52,957 nt of DNA from an uncultured Spirochaetales bacterium. GTDB taxonomy: Bacteria > Spirochaetota > Spirochaetia > Sphaerochaetales > Sphaerochaetaceae. This document shows, in pieces, positions 30,109 to 38,965 of this stretch. A program made the translations under genes and the position numbers. Every line of letters starts with the position of its first letter. The stretch's first letter is position 1. The notes under the pieces were generated by a model. The model made no database searches. It was not told the origin of the DNA and was given only the letters and a program-made list of their open reading frames with translations. The stretch spans positions 1 to 52,957 of the forward strand of contig CAKQJZ010000003.1 in NCBI GenBank assembly GCA_934247875.1, read 5' to 3'.

Positions 30109-31579
30109 GAAAGTGCATCAGAATGAAATCTTCAATAGAGCTTTTGCGCTTCTGACTATTACAAGCTACAAAGGCATTGTCCCTAGAAAAGAAGGGAGAA
30201 TGGCAGTCTTTTTAGATGGGACTATAAGCGGGACTATTGGAGGCGGAGAGACTGAGCGGTTAGCTATCAAAGAAGCTTTAGCTTCCATGAAAGAAGGCAA
30301 AGGCAGAACAATAGCGCTCAAAGTCAAAAAAGGAGGCGAGATTACAGTGCATATAGATATTCCAATCAAAGACAGAAGGATTTTCATTATAGGTTCTGGG
30401 CATATCGCAAGAGCATTAGCTTATGAGCTATATAACTTAGAGTGGTCAGTAAATATAATCGATGACCATAAGCTTGATGAGAGTGCATTCCCTCCAGCTT
30501 CCTTCATAACAGATCTTAATAGCGCTGATATTAATGAAAACAGTGCTGTAGTCATAACTGACCCAGAAAAAGCAGAGCTGCTGCTTCCTTATCTATCTGC
30601 TGGCAAAGCATTTTATATCGGACTATTAACTTCAAGAAAATGGAACCATAAGATTACGTCTCGCCGCATTCATGCGCCAGTTGGCCTCTCTCTTGGAGCT
30701 GAGAGTCCTAAAGAGATAGCTCTCTCAATAGCTGCTGAGATCCTTGCTTCTTTCAAGCATGCATCTGCCCGACCTCTATCAAAAGATGGCCTCGTTGTTA
30801 TCAGAGGTGCAGGTGATTTGGCAACTGGTGTCGCTATCAAGCTTTGGAGTGCAGGCTATAAGATTGTCATGCTAGATATCGAGAAGCCTACAGTCATCAG
30901 ACGCACTGTAGCTTTTGCTGAAGCATTCTATAGTGGAGAGTGCGTAGTAGAAGGAGTCAAAGCAAAGGTTGTAAAGAGTGCAGAGGAAGCTAAAGAGCTA
31001 GTTAAGAGTGGCATTATCCCACTTATTGCAGATAGCACATGTGACTCTCTCTCGGTTTTGAAGCCTATAGTTCTTATAGATGCAATCATTGCAAAGAAGA
31101 ACCTTGGAACTAATCGCACTATGGCGCCATTTACTGTTGCGCTGGGGCCTGGCTTTAGAGCCGGTGTTGATGTCGATGTAGTTGTAGAGACAAAGCGAGG
31201 CCATAGACTTGGCACTTTGATTCGTGAAGGTTCTGCTATAACCAACAGCGGTATTCCTGGTATTATCGGTGGCTACGGAAAGGAGAGAGTATTGCACTCT
31301 GAAAACGCAGGCGTATTTGAAGGCGTTAAAGAGATAGGCGATATAGTAAAAGCCGGAGATGTAATAGCATATGTAGACTCAGTTCCTGTAATTGCAACAA
31401 TCGATGGAAAACTGAGAGGTTTATTGCATTCAGGTCTTTCTGTTCCATCTGGCTTTAAGATTGCAGATATCGACCCAAGAGGAGAGGAAGCAGAGCACCT
31501 CTCTATAAGCGATAAAGCAAGAGCACTTGGCGGGGCTGTGCTTGAAACAGTAGATAGCTACATAAGAGCTGATAATTGA
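30101..31579 (+). CDS. yqeB: XdhC-YqeB fusion: selenium-dependent Mo-hydroxylase maturation protein
   Basis: A 492-residue two-part protein. Residues 1-220 are XdhC-like in the classical order: an XdhC_CoxI segment (SYKGIVPRKEGRMAVF, GTIGGGETER near 45) then a Rossmann domain (IFIIGSGHIARAL near 95; APVGLSLGAESPKEIALSI near 193). Residues 226-492 are YqeB (EF2563 type): LVVIRGAGDLATGVAIKL near 227, LIADSTCDSL near 311, and a biotinyl/lipoyl-like beta end (VKAGDVIAYVDSVPVIATIDG near 430). YqeB is the marker protein of labile-selenium Mo-hydroxylases. In most genomes XdhC and YqeB are separate, so the fusion supports direct physical cooperation. It overlaps yqeC and ends 37 nt before proA. Confidence 0.88.
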   Translation: MFEKVHQNEIFNRAFALLTITSYKGIVPRKEGRMAVFLDGTISGTIGGGETERLAIKEALASMKEGKGRTIALKVKKGGEITVHIDIPIKDRRIFIIGSGHIARALAYELYNLEWSVNIIDDHKLDESAFPPASFITDLNSADINENSAVVITDPEKAELLLPYLSAGKAFYIGLLTSRKWNHKITSRRIHAPVGLSLGAESPKEIALSIAAEILASFKHASARPLSKDGLVVIRGAGDLATGVAIKLWSAGYKIVMLDIEKPTVIRRTVAFAEAFYSGECVVEGVKAKVVKSAEEAKELVKSGIIPLIADSTCDSLSVLKPIVLIDAIIAKKNLGTNRTMAPFTVALGPGFRAGVDVDVVVETKRGHRLGTLIREGSAITNSGIPGIIGGYGKERVLHSENAGVFEGVKEIGDIVKAGDVIAYVDSVPVIATIDGKLRGLLHSGLSVPSGFKIADIDPRGEEAEHLSISDKARALGGAVLETVDSYIRADN

Positions 31580-31616
31580 TTGTTGTAAAACACTGAATTT
31601 GATAAAGTGATTATAT

Positions 31617-32909
31617 ATGGAAGAGAATAAATTAACAGAAGCTTTCAAGCGTGTCAGAGAGGCATCTTTTGCACTCTCTTCATCTTCTAGTGAGGAACGC
31701 AGAAACGCGCTTTTAAGCATCAAGAAAAGCTTAATTGAAAATAAAGAGTATATCTTTCGTGAGAATGATAAAGATATTGAAGCGGCAAGAGGCACTATTT
31801 CTGACTCAACTCTTCATCGTCTCAGCTTTAAAGAAGAGAAGCTTGAAAGTGTCATCAAAGGCATAGATGAGCTTATCACTCTAAAGGATCCAATTGGGAA
31901 AGTTCTTGAGAAAAGAGAACTTGATGAGGGCTTGATTCTTGAGAAGAGGACCTTTCCTATCGGTGTCATAGGAATGGTTTTTGAAGCTCGTCCTGATGCG
32001 CTGGTGCAGATTGCATCTCTTGCTCTGAAGTCCGGCAATGGCCTTGTTCTCAAAGGTGGAAAAGAAGCCAACTATACAAACATTGCGCTTTCTGAGGTTA
32101 TAAAGAATGCGACTGAGAAGTTCTCTTTCTCACGTGATTGGATGCTGCTTCTGAAGAGCCACAGCGATGTTGAAGAGATGCTTAAAGCAGAAGGGTATAT
32201 AGACTTGCTGATTCCTCGTGGCAGCAATGCTTTTGTCCGCTATGTCATGGATAACACAAGAATCCCTGTAATGGGACATGCAGATGGAATATGCTCTGTA
32301 TATGTAGATGAAAGCGCAGATCTGGATGTTGCTCTAGCTGTTGCTGTTGATTCAAAGGTGCAGTATCCTGCAGCATGCAATGCCGCTGAGACTTTCCTTA
32401 TCAATGAGAGGATTGCGCCACTCTTCCTTCCTCGCTTTGAGAAAGCGCTGAAAGAGAAGGGTGTGGTAATCCATGCAGATAAGAGCGTATCAGATTATCT
32501 ATCAGATTTCATTCCTGCAACTGAAGAAGATTTCCATAAAGAGTATCTAGCACTTGAGTGTGCTATAAAGAGCGTTAAGAATGTAGATGAGGCAATAGAG
32601 CATATAAACTCACATGGCTCACATCATACAGATGCAATAGTTGCAGAGAATCAGGAAGCAAAAGACAAGTTCTTCCGTCTTGTAGATAGCGCAGATGTTT
32701 TTGCAAATGCTTCTACTCGTTTTGCAGATGGTTTCAGATTCGGTCTTGGAGCAGAAGTTGGAATTTCAACATCCAAGCTTCATGCACGTGGACCTGTTGG
32801 ACTTGATGGTCTTATGACAACCAAGTGGCTTTTAAGCGGCCATGGCGAGTGCGTTGCCACATACAGCGGCAAGAATGCTAAAAGCTTTACCCATAAGGAT
32901 CTGATATGA
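31617..32909 (+). CDS. proA: Glutamate-5-semialdehyde dehydrogenase (gamma-glutamyl phosphate reductase)
   Basis: A 430-residue ProA, the usual family length, catalysing NADPH-dependent reduction of gamma-glutamyl phosphate in proline synthesis. Motifs are MVFEARPDALVQIASLALKSG (about 121), LVLKGGKEA (about 143), and the catalytic cysteine in YPAACNAAETF (about 258); the C-terminus has LGAEVGISTSKLHARGPVGL. There is no Shine-Dalgarno before the ATG at 31617; TTATAT abuts the ATG, and a TTGATAAAG element lies 10 nt upstream, so a short or absent leader is likely. It overlaps proB by 4 nt (ATGA). The order proA-proB is the reverse of E. coli. Confidence 0.95.
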   Translation: MEENKLTEAFKRVREASFALSSSSSEERRNALLSIKKSLIENKEYIFRENDKDIEAARGTISDSTLHRLSFKEEKLESVIKGIDELITLKDPIGKVLEKRELDEGLILEKRTFPIGVIGMVFEARPDALVQIASLALKSGNGLVLKGGKEANYTNIALSEVIKNATEKFSFSRDWMLLLKSHSDVEEMLKAEGYIDLLIPRGSNAFVRYVMDNTRIPVMGHADGICSVYVDESADLDVALAVAVDSKVQYPAACNAAETFLINERIAPLFLPRFEKALKEKGVVIHADKSVSDYLSDFIPATEEDFHKEYLALECAIKSVKNVDEAIEHINSHGSHHTDAIVAENQEAKDKFFRLVDSADVFANASTRFADGFRFGLGAEVGISTSKLHARGPVGLDGLMTTKWLLSGHGECVATYSGKNAKSFTHKDLI

Positions 32910-34033
32910 GAGACTTTTCAAATGTCAAAAGAGTTGTAGTAAAGGTTGGAACAAACCTTCTCTCTTCAAAGGATGGAATAGATAAGAATCGCATCAAGAT
33001 AATTGTTGATGAGATTGCAGCGCTGAAAGAGATGGGCTACCAGGTAATACTTGTCTCTTCTGGTGCTGTAGGAATGGGTGCAAAGAGGCTTAAGCACAAT
33101 AGCCCTGTTGTATATATCGCAATGCGCCAGGCATGCGCAGCTATTGGCCAGCCACTCTTGATGAGCGCATATCAGAGTGAGTTTGATAAGCACAATATGA
33201 TCTGTTCTCAGGTGCTTATAACACGCTCTGTGCTTTCAAATAGAACCAGCTATAAGAATCTTAGATCTTCTGTATCTACACTTCTTGCACTAGGCGTAGT
33301 GCCTATCTTCAATGAAAACGACGTTGTATCTACAGCAGAAGTAAAGGAAATCGACAGCTTTGGCGATAACGACAGAATGTCAGCGCTTGTTGCATCAAAG
33401 ATAGATGCAGATTTATTGATCCTGCTTACAGATATCGATGGACTATATACAGGAAATCCTAAGAAAGATAAAAATGCTGTAATGCTTAAGGAGATCCCTG
33501 TGCTTACCAAAGAGGTGTTCTCTTATGCAAAAGGTGCTGGAAGCGTTTATTCAACTGGTGGAATGAAGACTAAGCTTCTAGCTGCTCAGATAGCGCAAAA
33601 AGGTGGATGCGGTACTGTAATAGCTTCTGGCTATGAAGATCATGCGCTTCTTCGTATTGTGAAAGGCGAGGATATTGGCTCATACATACTGCCAGAGTCC
33701 AGGCTCTCCCAGCGTCAGCGCTGGATACAGAATACACCATCAGATGGTACTGTTTATGTTGATGATGGTGCAAAGAGTGCATTGTTGAACCATAAGTCTC
33801 TGCTTCCGTCTGGCATAAAGAAAGTTGAAGGCATATTTGAATCAGGTTCAGTTGTAGATATATCTGATGAGAGTGGTGAAGTCTTTATGAAAGCTGTACC
33901 ATATTTCAACAGCAGGGAGATTGAGCTTTTGATTGGACATAAATCAAAGGATATACACTCTCTTATAGGAGAGGGGAGGAAAGAGGTAATCTTCAGACCA
34001 GAGGATACCTCAGAGCTTGATGAAGAACTATAA
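32906..34033 (+). CDS. proB: Glutamate 5-kinase
   Basis: A 375-residue ProB with an amino acid kinase domain (VVVKVGTNLLSS near 11; VSSGAVGMGAKRL near 50; NENDVVSTAEV near 135; TDIDGLYTGNP near 173) and a C-terminal PUA domain from about residue 278, the full-length type subject to proline feedback in other bacteria. It phosphorylates glutamate for ProA, whose gene overlaps by 4 nt. The stop lies inside the start of the following glycosyltransferase-like gene, with a 14-nt overlap, so the three form one operon. proC sits about 3.6 kb away on the other strand. Confidence 0.95.
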   Translation: MRDFSNVKRVVVKVGTNLLSSKDGIDKNRIKIIVDEIAALKEMGYQVILVSSGAVGMGAKRLKHNSPVVYIAMRQACAAIGQPLLMSAYQSEFDKHNMICSQVLITRSVLSNRTSYKNLRSSVSTLLALGVVPIFNENDVVSTAEVKEIDSFGDNDRMSALVASKIDADLLILLTDIDGLYTGNPKKDKNAVMLKEIPVLTKEVFSYAKGAGSVYSTGGMKTKLLAAQIAQKGGCGTVIASGYEDHALLRIVKGEDIGSYILPESRLSQRQRWIQNTPSDGTVYVDDGAKSALLNHKSLLPSGIKKVEGIFESGSVVDISDESGEVFMKAVPYFNSREIELLIGHKSKDIHSLIGEGRKEVIFRPEDTSELDEEL

Positions 34034-34931
34034 GATAATATACAGAAAACAGGATTTAGGACTGCGCCTATCTTCTTTATATCGTCAGCGCCAGCTTGCA
34101 ATAGGCATTCTTGACTTTGGTTCAAAGGAAGAGCTTGTATCAACACTGAGATGGTACATGGCTAATATGAACTCATCTCTGCATGTACTTACTACAGAGT
34201 ATAGGATGGAGGAGAATCAGAACCTTACAGAGGAATTTCCTGATGTCTCATTCATTGTTTTCAAGAGCGATACATCTACAGGTGAGTATATTAATGCTTT
34301 TGCTGATGAATGCGATGCTACATTCTTCCTCGTTGTCAGAACAGATATGTCTATAATCGCATTCGAGGGTGAGAAGCTGATGAAGATGATGGCAGATAAG
34401 AACCATCCTGCTGTAATCACTCCTGTGATGATCTCTTCTCAAGGTGAGATTATGCCAACGCTCCGTGCTCCATATATCAAAGGAAAGGAAGTGGATCCAC
34501 TCTCATTCATGCCAAATATTGAGGAAGATAGGACATTCAATAATCTTTATCCTCTCCTTGAGATTGGACTATATGACAGAGCGCTATTTCAGCGCCTCAG
34601 AGCATATGATGAGGCTATTATGGGAGAGTTCTATCAAGCGCTGGATTTCGGCGTGCGCTCTTATCTCTTTGGCTATACGATCGTGACTTCTAGGTCTCTT
34701 GCTATTCAGTTCCCAAACAGAATCTCAATCATTGAGAACAGAAGCGAATGTGATGGAATCAACAGATTCTACACTAAGGCTCTCTCAATCAGACGAATCG
34801 CAGGAAAGAATGTCATTGAGAAATGGAAGCCTTATGTAGACAAAGCTGTGCTTCAGGATGAAGTCAAAAAGAAGCAGATAAATATTCAGAAGACAGATTT
34901 CTTTACGCTTCAGAAGAACTGGAAAATCTGA
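34020..34931 (+). CDS. Uncharacterised protein, possible glycosyltransferase-type fold
   Basis: A 303-residue soluble protein, not confidently recognised. The first 110 residues read like a nucleotide-sugar-transferase fold: ILDFGSKEELVSTLRWY, LTTEYRMEENQNLTEEFPDVSFIVFKSD, and a DECDATFFLVVRTDMSI segment where GT-A enzymes place a DxD-like site (here RTD). The C-terminal third is basic and helical (KWKPYVDKAVLQDEVKKKQ). It overlaps the proB end by 14 nt; the ATG at 34020 is preferred to a TTG at 34017. Its TGA directly abuts the stop of the convergent pncB gene, with no intergenic base. No signal peptide or membrane helix. Function open. Confidence 0.6.
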   Translation: MKNYKIIYRKQDLGLRLSSLYRQRQLAIGILDFGSKEELVSTLRWYMANMNSSLHVLTTEYRMEENQNLTEEFPDVSFIVFKSDTSTGEYINAFADECDATFFLVVRTDMSIIAFEGEKLMKMMADKNHPAVITPVMISSQGEIMPTLRAPYIKGKEVDPLSFMPNIEEDRTFNNLYPLLEIGLYDRALFQRLRAYDEAIMGEFYQALDFGVRSYLFGYTIVTSRSLAIQFPNRISIIENRSECDGINRFYTKALSIRRIAGKNVIEKWKPYVDKAVLQDEVKKKQINIQKTDFFTLQKNWKI

Positions 34932-36374
34932 TCAGCGCTCTTCCTGACGTCTTGTCTCTATAATCATCTCAGTCTTCAGATTTCTGAGTTTTCCAGAAAG
35001 AGATACTTTATAGATATGTGGATTTATCTGGCGCTTATATGATTTGTCGAAGTGTGAGATCAGATCTGCAGCTTTAGCTTGTATCTCTTTGAGGCATGGA
35101 GAAGGTGCAATCTTCTTTCCATTCTCCATCTTCTTAACAAGAAGTGGCTTTATTGTCTCATACTGAGAAGATTTCATATGGAATAGATCCTGAGTTGAGA
35201 ATGGATGATAGAAAGTGTATGCCTTTCCTTCTGTTATCTGCTCATCATCAAGTGCAATCAGATCTGCAAGAGCATTTCCTTCTTTATCGAAGAATCTGTA
35301 GACTTGCTTTCTGCCTGGGTTAGTAGTCTTCTCATAGCTATTCGAGATCTTCATTTTTGGAGCCAAAGTCCCATTCTCTTCCTGTGCTGAGAGCTTATAA
35401 ACTCCATTTAAAGATGCCTGTGTGCCGCCTGTTACTAAGTGAGTGCCTATTCCCCAGCTATCAATTGGTGCACCATCATTTATAAGTGTAGATATTACAT
35501 CTTCAGTCAAGTCGTTTGATACGCAGATAGTTGCATCTTCAAGTCCTGCTTCATCAAGTCTGACTCTTACTGCTTTTGTAAGGTAAGAAAGGTCTCCTGA
35601 GTCTATTCTGACACCGATTCGCTTGCCTTTGGCCTTCATTTCAAGACCGATTTTTATAGCAGCTTCAATTCCAGAGCCAAGCACATCATAAGTATCGATT
35701 AAGAATATGCAATTATCTGGATAGATATCTGCAAATTTTCTGAATGCGACTTCTTCGCTTTCAAAGCTCATGATCCATGAGTGAGCCATAGTGCCTGCAA
35801 CAGGAATGCCATAGATTCTGCCTGCATATGTGTCGCTTGTGATCTTTGTGCCTCCGATGAATGATGCACGTGCTGCGCTATGTGCGCCGTCTTCGCCCTG
35901 TGCGCGTCTGAGGCCAAACTCCATGATTGCGCCATGTCCTTGAGTTGCGAATACCATTCTATTGGCTTTTGTTGCAATCAGAGTCTGGAAGTTCACTGTA
36001 TTCAAAAGAAGAGACTCGATAAGCTGTGCATCAATAAGTGATGTCTCAACTCTTATCAGAGGCTCTCCAGGGAAGGCTGGTGTGCCTTCCTCGAATGCGT
36101 ATATATCGCCAGAGAAGCGATATGTTGAGAGATAGTCCAAAAAGCGCTCATCAAATTTCAGCATTCTGAGATATTCAATATCTTCTTTGCTGAATTCAAG
36201 ACCTTCAAGCTTATCTAAGAGTTCCTCTAAGCCTGTGAATATAGTATAGCCACCAGAGAATGGATTTGTTCTGTAGAACATATCGAAGACTACTCGAGGA
36301 TTGTGCTTCTCAAGGAAGTAGCCTTGCATCATTGTAAGCTCGTAGAAATCTGTGATAAGAGCGCTCTTTTTCAT
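34932..36374 (-). CDS. pncB: Nicotinate phosphoribosyltransferase
   Basis: A 480-residue enzyme of NAD salvage, joining nicotinate and PRPP. It has the N-terminal TDFYELTMMQGYF typical of the long form, VNFQTLIATKANRMV near 128, FGLRRAQGEDGAHSAARAS near 153 (with the active-site region) and the phosphate-binding VRIDSGDLSYL near 250. The ATG is preceded by GGAGACAG. It is last in the operon trmL-proC-serS-pncB, 9 nt after serS, and its stop abuts that of the convergent gene, leaving no room for a separate terminator. Confidence 0.94.
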   Translation of the reverse strand: MKKSALITDFYELTMMQGYFLEKHNPRVVFDMFYRTNPFSGGYTIFTGLEELLDKLEGLEFSKEDIEYLRMLKFDERFLDYLSTYRFSGDIYAFEEGTPAFPGEPLIRVETSLIDAQLIESLLLNTVNFQTLIATKANRMVFATQGHGAIMEFGLRRAQGEDGAHSAARASFIGGTKITSDTYAGRIYGIPVAGTMAHSWIMSFESEEVAFRKFADIYPDNCIFLIDTYDVLGSGIEAAIKIGLEMKAKGKRIGVRIDSGDLSYLTKAVRVRLDEAGLEDATICVSNDLTEDVISTLINDGAPIDSWGIGTHLVTGGTQASLNGVYKLSAQEENGTLAPKMKISNSYEKTTNPGRKQVYRFFDKEGNALADLIALDDEQITEGKAYTFYHPFSTQDLFHMKSSQYETIKPLLVKKMENGKKIAPSPCLKEIQAKAADLISHFDKSYKRQINPHIYKVSLSGKLRNLKTEMIIETRRQEER

Positions 36375-36383
36375 ACTGTCTCC

Positions 36384-37658
36384 TTATTTTGTGATTTTAT
36401 CAAATCCGCAATATGGAATTAGTGCAGGTGGAATAGAAATCGATCCATCTTCATTCTGATAGTTCTCGATAATAGCAACAATAGCTCTTGAAAGTGCTAC
36501 AGCTGTACCATTGAGCATGTGTACGAACTTGATCTTTCCATCCTCGTCTCTGTATCTGATGTTGAGGCTTCTTGCCTGGTAGTCTGTGCAGTTTGATGTG
36601 CTTGTTACTTCACCGTATTCGCCTTCATCTCCTCTGCCTGGCATCCATGCCTCGATATCGAACTTTCTGTAAGCAGGAGCTCCAAGGTCGCCAGTTGCAG
36701 TGTCTACAACTCTATATGCAAGTCCAAGCCCTGAGAAGATCTCTTCTTCGATTGCTAGAAGCTTCTCATGGTAGCTTTCGCTCTCTTCTGGAAGACAATA
36801 GATGAACATCTCAAGCTTTGAGAACTGGTGAACTCTATAAAGACCCTTTGAGTACTGACCTGCGCCGCCTGCTTCTCTTCTGAAGCAATGAGAAAGACCT
36901 GTCATCTTGATAGGAAGGTCAGACTTATTGAGAATCATGTTGCTATAGTAGCCGCCAAGTGTGATTTCAGCTGTTCCTACAAGACATGTGCCTGTGCCTT
37001 CGATTGTATAGATGTTTGACTCTGCGCCTCTTGGGTTGAAGCCAATGCCATTGAGAATCTCTTCTTTAGCTACATCAGGAGTGATGAATGGAGTAAAGCC
37101 ATGCTTCATTACGATATCCATTGCATAGCGCTCAAGAGCCATCTGGAGGATTACTCCCTTTTTCTTGATATAATAGAACTTCTGACCAGCAACTTTAGCA
37201 CCGCTATCGAAATCGAGGATGTCGAGTGCTTCACCAAGCTCTACATGGTCTTTAGCCTTGAAAGAGAATTTAGGTGGCTCACCATGGAACTTGATAGCTA
37301 AGCTATCTTTGTCTTCCTTTCCAACAGGAGCTTTTGGAGATGCATAGTTAGGAATAGTTCTAGCTACTTGGTTGAAAGCTGCATCAAGCTCTGTAAGCTT
37401 CTCTTCTTCGCCCTGAAGCTCTTCTTTGATTTTCTTTCCTTCTTCAATATATTTAGCTCTTACATCAGCATCCAGCTTTCCCTTCATCTTCTGAGCTGTC
37501 TCATTGCGCTTAGCTCTGAGTGCTTCTACTTTCTGCAGACAGTCATAACGCTGATTCTGAAGTGCGATGATAGCATCAAGATCGACATCCATATATCTGT
37601 TCTTGATATTGGCCTTTATCTCATCGTATCTGGATTTAAGCTCTTTTGTATCAATCAT
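36384..37658 (-). CDS. serS: Seryl-tRNA synthetase
   Basis: A 424-residue class II aminoacyl-tRNA synthetase. The N-terminal coiled-coil arm spans about residues 1-105 (alternating charged helices with RYDEIKANIKNRYMD and EEGKKIKEELQGEEEKLTEL). Class II motifs are MTGLSHCFRREAGGAG (motif 2, about 257), YRVHQFSKLEMF, and LNGTAVALSRAIVAIIEN (motif 3, about 385). GGAG precedes the start. It sits 12 nt after proC and 9 nt before pncB in one operon. Full length, no anomalies. Confidence 0.97.
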   Translation of the reverse strand: MIDTKELKSRYDEIKANIKNRYMDVDLDAIIALQNQRYDCLQKVEALRAKRNETAQKMKGKLDADVRAKYIEEGKKIKEELQGEEEKLTELDAAFNQVARTIPNYASPKAPVGKEDKDSLAIKFHGEPPKFSFKAKDHVELGEALDILDFDSGAKVAGQKFYYIKKKGVILQMALERYAMDIVMKHGFTPFITPDVAKEEILNGIGFNPRGAESNIYTIEGTGTCLVGTAEITLGGYYSNMILNKSDLPIKMTGLSHCFRREAGGAGQYSKGLYRVHQFSKLEMFIYCLPEESESYHEKLLAIEEEIFSGLGLAYRVVDTATGDLGAPAYRKFDIEAWMPGRGDEGEYGEVTSTSNCTDYQARSLNIRYRDEDGKIKFVHMLNGTAVALSRAIVAIIENYQNEDGSISIPPALIPYCGFDKITK

Positions 37659-37670
37659 TTTATATTTCTC

Positions 37671-38447
37671 CTATTTCTCAAGTTCTTTATTTCTCTCAGC
37701 TGCTTTTACTACTGCATTCATCACAGCAGAACCAAAGCTACCATCCTGAAGCGCCTTTACGCCTTCAATAGTTGTACCACCTGCAGAGCATACCATAGTT
37801 TCAAGCTCTATTGCACCCTTTGAAGTGCTCTCCATAAGGCGAGATGCAGATATTAATGTATCTTTTGCAATCTCTGCGCTCTCTTTATATGGTATTCCTT
37901 CTTTGACTCCGCCAAGTGCTAAGTAGTGGATGAATTCAAATACATATGCTATAGCTGAGCCTGAAATGCCGATGAATGCAGGAAACTGGCTCTCTGGAAG
38001 GATGAATGCAGAGCCAAATGAGGCTGCAATTGAGAGTGGGAGAGTCCTATTTCCTACACCATCTCCAAGTGCTACAGCTGTAACAGAGCTCTTGCATTTA
38101 GCTGCGATATTAGGCATGAATCTAGCAACTGAATGCGAACCTAGCTTCTCTTCAAGAGTCTTGATGTTGACACCTGCAGCAATTGATATATATAGCTTTG
38201 CATCAAGTGCTTTAAGCTCATCATACAACGGAGGAAGCTGCTGAGGCTTTACAGCGATAATTACAACATCGAAGTTCTTTGCATCAATTAGCTTTTCAAG
38301 GATGTTGATGTTCTTATTCTCATCTCTGAGCTTCAATGCTTTCTCTGGGTTTCTGTTTATTACATAAACTTCATATTGATTGTTTTCAGCAAGGCTTAGA
38401 GCGATGCTTCCACCCATATTCCCACATCCGACTATTGCTATTTTCAT
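37671..38447 (-). CDS. proC: Pyrroline-5-carboxylate reductase
   Basis: A 258-residue ProC, final step of proline synthesis. The N-terminal NADPH motif is IAIVGCGNMGGSIA; VIIAVKPQQL lies near 67, and the C-terminal FIGISGSAIAYVFEFI (about 157) and ETMVCSAGGTTIEGVKAL (about 217) are family signatures. The ATG at 38447 is chosen because AGGAG lies 8 nt upstream and the Rossmann motif starts at once; it shares TAATG with the trmL stop. Together with proA/proB across the pncB block, the whole glutamate-to-proline route is within 7 kb. Confidence 0.94.
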   Translation of the reverse strand: MKIAIVGCGNMGGSIALSLAENNQYEVYVINRNPEKALKLRDENKNINILEKLIDAKNFDVVIIAVKPQQLPPLYDELKALDAKLYISIAAGVNIKTLEEKLGSHSVARFMPNIAAKCKSSVTAVALGDGVGNRTLPLSIAASFGSAFILPESQFPAFIGISGSAIAYVFEFIHYLALGGVKEGIPYKESAEIAKDTLISASRLMESTSKGAIELETMVCSAGGTTIEGVKALQDGSFGSAVMNAVVKAAERNKELEK

Positions 38448-38929
38448 TATAGAACTCCTTTGACTCTGAAATTTGAGAAGCTGCATTTTCTGTAGTAATC
38501 ATATACTGCGATTGCAACGCTATTTGATAGATTCAGACATCTGATAGTATCAAGCATTGGGATTCTTGCGCTTCTCTCTTTATTCTGAGTCAGTATCTCA
38601 TTTTCCAGTCCTACGCTTTCTTTTCCGAAGACTAAGTATGTATCTTTTTCATATTCATATGGCAGCTCTGTATAGATGTGCTGTCCTTTTTGAGAGAAGA
38701 AGTACATCTCTTCTCCTTCTGCAGCTCTGAAGAACTCTTCTTTTGAAGAATATTCTTTTATCTTCACATCTTTCCAGTAATCAAGCCCGGCATGGCGAAC
38801 AGCTTTTTCTGAGATATCAAAACCCAGCGGATGAACTAAAATCAGCTCACTTCCTGTTGCTGCGCATGTTCGCGCAATATTGCCAGTGTTCTGAGGAATC
38901 TCTGGCTCGATCAGACATACTTTAAGCAT
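38447..38929 (-). CDS. trmL: tRNA (cytidine(34)-2'-O)-methyltransferase
   Basis: A 160-residue SPOUT-fold methyltransferase. Motifs are PEIPQNTGNIARTCAATG (about 9-26), LVFGKESVGLENEIL (about 102) and PMLDTIRCLNLSNSVAIAVYDY (about 128), which form the knotted SAM site. It methylates the wobble ribose in certain leucine tRNAs. There is no Shine-Dalgarno: TATTAT ends exactly 6 nt before the ATG, with TTGAGT upstream, giving a leaderless prediction. It is first gene of the operon with proC, serS and pncB. Confidence 0.93.
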   Translation of the reverse strand: MLKVCLIEPEIPQNTGNIARTCAATGSELILVHPLGFDISEKAVRHAGLDYWKDVKIKEYSSKEEFFRAAEGEEMYFFSQKGQHIYTELPYEYEKDTYLVFGKESVGLENEILTQNKERSARIPMLDTIRCLNLSNSVAIAVYDYYRKCSFSNFRVKGVL

Positions 38930-38935
38930 ATCGTG

Positions 38936-38965
38936 ATAATACCACCAAGGCTATGTTAAACTCAA
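38936..38965 (-). promoter_or_regulatory. Leaderless promoter of trmL-proC-serS-pncB
   Basis: Minus strand: TTGAGT (38965-38960), 18-nt spacer, TATTAT (38941-38936), then CACGAT and ATG at 38929. The -35 overlaps the end of dinB. Confidence 0.55.
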
